NCBI GenBank assembly: GCA_018969455.1
Contig: JAGWYI010000162.1
Coordinates: 1-8,297, forward strand
Reading direction: 5' to 3'
Source of the DNA: Bacteroidota bacterium
GTDB lineage: Bacteria; Bacteroidota; Bacteroidia; Chitinophagales; Saprospiraceae
DNA: 8,297 bases
The notes under the pieces were generated by a model. The model worked only from the letters and a program-made list of their open reading frames with translations. It made no database searches and had not been told where the DNA came from. How positions within the stretch are numbered: position 1 is the stretch's first letter; each line of letters starts with the position of its first letter. The position numbers and the translations under genes were made by a program. Shown here one piece after another: positions 7,501 to 8,297 of the stretch.

Positions 7501-7548
7501 GGGGCTTCGGGTCGGATAATCGTCAAGCGATTTGCAATCGTACCGTAA
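4546..7548 (+). CDS. T9SS-exported multidomain putative glycoside hydrolase (clan GH-A-like), family unassigned
   Basis: This 1000-residue protein starts at the first ATG after an in-frame TAA at 4522-4524, giving a signal peptide (about 1-23, ending CNMQA before Q24). Residues about 30-480 form a likely (beta/alpha)8 catalytic domain. LELGNEPDKWW (197-207) has the GH-A acid/base signature with E202, and FWLSEFGYD (378-386) supplies a candidate nucleophile, E382; NLHHY (305-309) fits the strand-6 position. The spacing of 180 residues suits clan GH-A. A beta-rich segment (about 485-605, LAIWSPTENK) resembles the C-terminal beta domain of such enzymes. An FN3-like domain follows (about 612-722), then a cysteine-rich segment (733-790, six Cys) leading into a jelly-roll-like domain (about 795-905). 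The last segment (about 927-1000, FLIYPNPAHDVVRI ... LAPGSYFVRG) is a type A T9SS sorting tail, so the protein should cross the outer membrane and be released or anchored at the surface. I recognise no characterised family; the substrate is unknown. Its 3' end abuts murF convergently. Confidence 0.85.
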   Translation: MSGHTLFFLSLHLIVGFICNMQAQNTVKHPLMRDFIGINGRGSDPAALMRSFGFVREYHEWADDTGFDPDGLPNCPVLPLRFSPSNSKAAHIDYDSLYRTLSGRVAPCLKGLAPEMLGLRNYDPILLERKPLCDSTLNAAMPEAYLDFTRWVTAYALRYGKNRACNEALGSDFCNFYKHQLEPKNAEYSGFGLIPTLELGNEPDKWWYDDAFRNQPQALYQYMPTQYAALLHAAYDGAGKSAGFRLSGESSSYLGVKNADSTIQVAMGGLSDFRGRYLVETLQAAWNLRANMPGVVHKLPLDVINLHHYCSDVPYTGAEYINNPAIWNAYDYYGLNTRGISPEAAQLKDRCTRFFQKLLESLPDTALRNAVASPGTRFWLSEFGYDTNDNSPIKARLSAGTQSYFTTQAQWLVRSFLELSAVEYHTGNQTMVFDRAAAFDLRDHALPENGLFYYQGGGLFSHSGLMNRRFQPKRAWYYVQTLKNVLGDTRFTQDLNPNGEIKFDNGGVPPRIYYYKGEKGEKILAIWSPTENKTANKFLTLSTTQLINALNDPELTEIKSATLVQMLDHSTAGIRKGFDISGNFIRFNTNTVGISETPIFVVLNQNISDVLPTCPLNVVSRVTRYCHGVLLEWKAGQIPPGKWQVYVAERNNLPNSPYCQSFLNTDLLGNAYVHPYLTDFPASRGRLFIDELKPSTDYVVFLVFIDADGLPARTPFLQCFTTLADVPHVFNPCFTLIPFESQAGPADDYCHLAVQNQVPFFNPGCKSDACSGGNPTALFSCAAMDAETGCGLPFLFPIDELWAGSETREIELDFSEPVLLDGINWYHHSGNAPLDVFYASCAEPHMRKHLFTWQADACNRWIHWVQGLPVEPISRLWFRKSSVGLQSEEPDLKIGKLYFYGKRLGCGDVDTPQASFERDTVSMGTDFLIYPNPAHDVVRIQVSNSVIQTLELMDNQGRILGVYQLMDRELALPALAPGSYFVRGLGASGRIIVKRFAIVP
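7327..7545 (+). other. T9SS type A C-terminal sorting domain within the large exported protein
   Basis: The region encodes residues about 928-1000: LIYPNPAHDVVRIQV, then ELMDNQGRIL, LPALAPGSYFVRG and a basic end, IIVKRFAIVP. This is the Por-secretion tail pattern (YPNPA..., D..G, L..G.Y, V.K) recognised by the type IX machinery and removed on export. Its presence is what justifies the surface or extracellular assignment and the placement in Bacteroidota. Confidence 0.9.
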
Positions 7549-8297
7549 TCAATCCTGGGGTTCCAGCAATTTTTCGAGTCGAATTCCGCGAGAGCCTTTG
7601 ATCAGGATGGTATAATGGTTCAGATTTTGGGTTAAAAACCAGTCTCGTGCCGTTGCTACATTTGGAAAGTGGATGGCGTTAAACTTGGCGAAAGGAGTAT
7701 TTCCAAATTCGGGGCCTACGAGTACCAGTTGGTCGAACTTGCTTTTTGCGGCCATTTTCAGGATGGCGAGGTGTTCTTTAGCGCTTTCGCCGCCCAATTC
7801 CAGCATATCACCCAGAATAGCCATTTTATGGGTGCTTTTCAGGCTTTGCAAGGCATGGATGGCGGGCGCCATGCTGGATGGATTGGCGTTATAAGCATCG
7901 AGCAAGATATGGGCATTTCGGTGGTTTATCCATTGGGAGCGGTTGTTGTTGGGGGAATAGGATTCAATGGCCGTTTTAATTTTGGCTGCGGGTACTTTAA
8001 AATAGATGCCAAGTGCGATGGCGGTCATGATGTTTTGAAAATTGTGGCGACCAATAAGTTGGCTGTCAATTTGGATGTTTTCCCCTGCATCACTTGTAAA
8101 AGAAACACTTACTTTGGGTGATTCGGTTAATAATTCAATTTCAATCAGGCCAGTGATGGGTTCTCCGGTGTGTGCTTGTCGGTATTGTACTTTTCGTTTG
8201 TTGTTTCGCGCGAGTGTACGCAGGTATTTTTCTGATAAATTCAGGAAGACGCATCCATTGTTTTTTGCGAGGAAGTGATACAGTTCTGCTTCTGCTT
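7549..8297 (-). CDS. murF: MurF, UDP-N-acetylmuramoyl-tripeptide:D-Ala-D-Ala ligase, C-terminal 248 residues (start off the right edge)
   Basis: MurF uses ATP to add D-alanyl-D-alanine to UDP-MurNAc-tripeptide, completing the cytoplasmic pentapeptide precursor of peptidoglycan. The minus-strand frame is open from the window edge (first whole codon at 8295-8293) to a TGA at 7551-7549; the ATG at 8028 is internal, because homology continues upstream of it. Visible Mur-ligase landmarks are the GRHNFQN motif (GRHN at 8041-8052), NNRSQ, DAYNANP (7879-7899, a hallmark separating MurF from other Mur ligases), ILGDMLELG (GDMLELGGE near 7786-7812) and KGSRG (7585-7599) near the C-terminus. The ATP-binding GKT loop and the N-terminal substrate domain lie outside the window. 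The stop codon touches that of the convergent exported-protein gene with no intervening base. It is not accompanied here by mur or fts genes of a division cluster. Confidence 0.95.
   Translation of the reverse strand, partial: AEAELYHFLAKNNGCVFLNLSEKYLRTLARNNKRKVQYRQAHTGEPITGLIEIELLTESPKVSVSFTSDAGENIQIDSQLIGRHNFQNIMTAIALGIYFKVPAAKIKTAIESYSPNNNRSQWINHRNAHILLDAYNANPSSMAPAIHALQSLKSTHKMAILGDMLELGGESAKEHLAILKMAAKSKFDQLVLVGPEFGNTPFAKFNAIHFPNVATARDWFLTQNLNHYTILIKGSRGIRLEKLLEPQD

Noticed and set aside
7549..8028. A complete short MurF-like protein starting at the ATG at 8028
   Set aside because: The frame stays open upstream to the window edge and includes the conserved GRHNFQN motif before that Met, so the ATG is internal and the gene is cut by the window.
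7669..8121. 150-residue plus-strand frame antisense to murF
   Set aside because: The minus-strand frame carries MurF hallmarks (DAYNANP, GDMLELG, KGSRG) throughout this stretch; the plus frame is its shadow.

Overview
The window looks like chromosomal DNA from a member of the Bacteroidota, most likely a Saprospiria-type organism. The long secreted enzyme ends in a type IX secretion (T9SS, Por-type) sorting tail. The truncated secreted protein at the left edge has the N-terminal style common in that group. A TAnnTTTG-type promoter box is present, and no clear Shine-Dalgarno sequences precede the starts. The species assignment is inference; no rRNA or tRNA gene is present to anchor it.

Layout from left to right: (1) the start of a secreted protein on the minus strand, running off the left edge (1-471); (2) a secreted GHL10/DigH-YngK-type glycosyl hydrolase, minus strand (690-2300); (3) a 178-bp divergent intergenic region with a striking imperfect inverted repeat whose two arms sit 42 bp from each flanking start codon; (4) an LpxD-family acyltransferase, plus strand (2479-3417); (5) epoxyqueuosine reductase QueG, minus strand (3419-4351), whose stop codon lies one base from that of the lpxD-like gene; (6) a 1000-residue multidomain exported protein, plus strand (4546-7548), with a clan GH-A-like catalytic domain, an FN3-like domain, a cysteine-rich jelly-roll-like domain and a T9SS tail; (7) the C-terminal 248 residues of MurF, minus strand (7549-8297, start outside the window), whose stop codon directly abuts that of gene 6.

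Three genes relate to the cell envelope (lipid A-type acylation, peptidoglycan precursor synthesis, putative glycan cleavage), two encode other exported proteins, and one modifies tRNA. The alternating orientations and independent starts argue against one operon; each gene is probably its own transcription unit. No mobile element, CRISPR array, phage or defence gene is visible. All intergenic gaps are below 220 bp. The most interesting items are the large exported putative glycosidase, which I cannot place in a characterised family, and the mirrored elements between the GHL10 gene and the lpxD-like gene.
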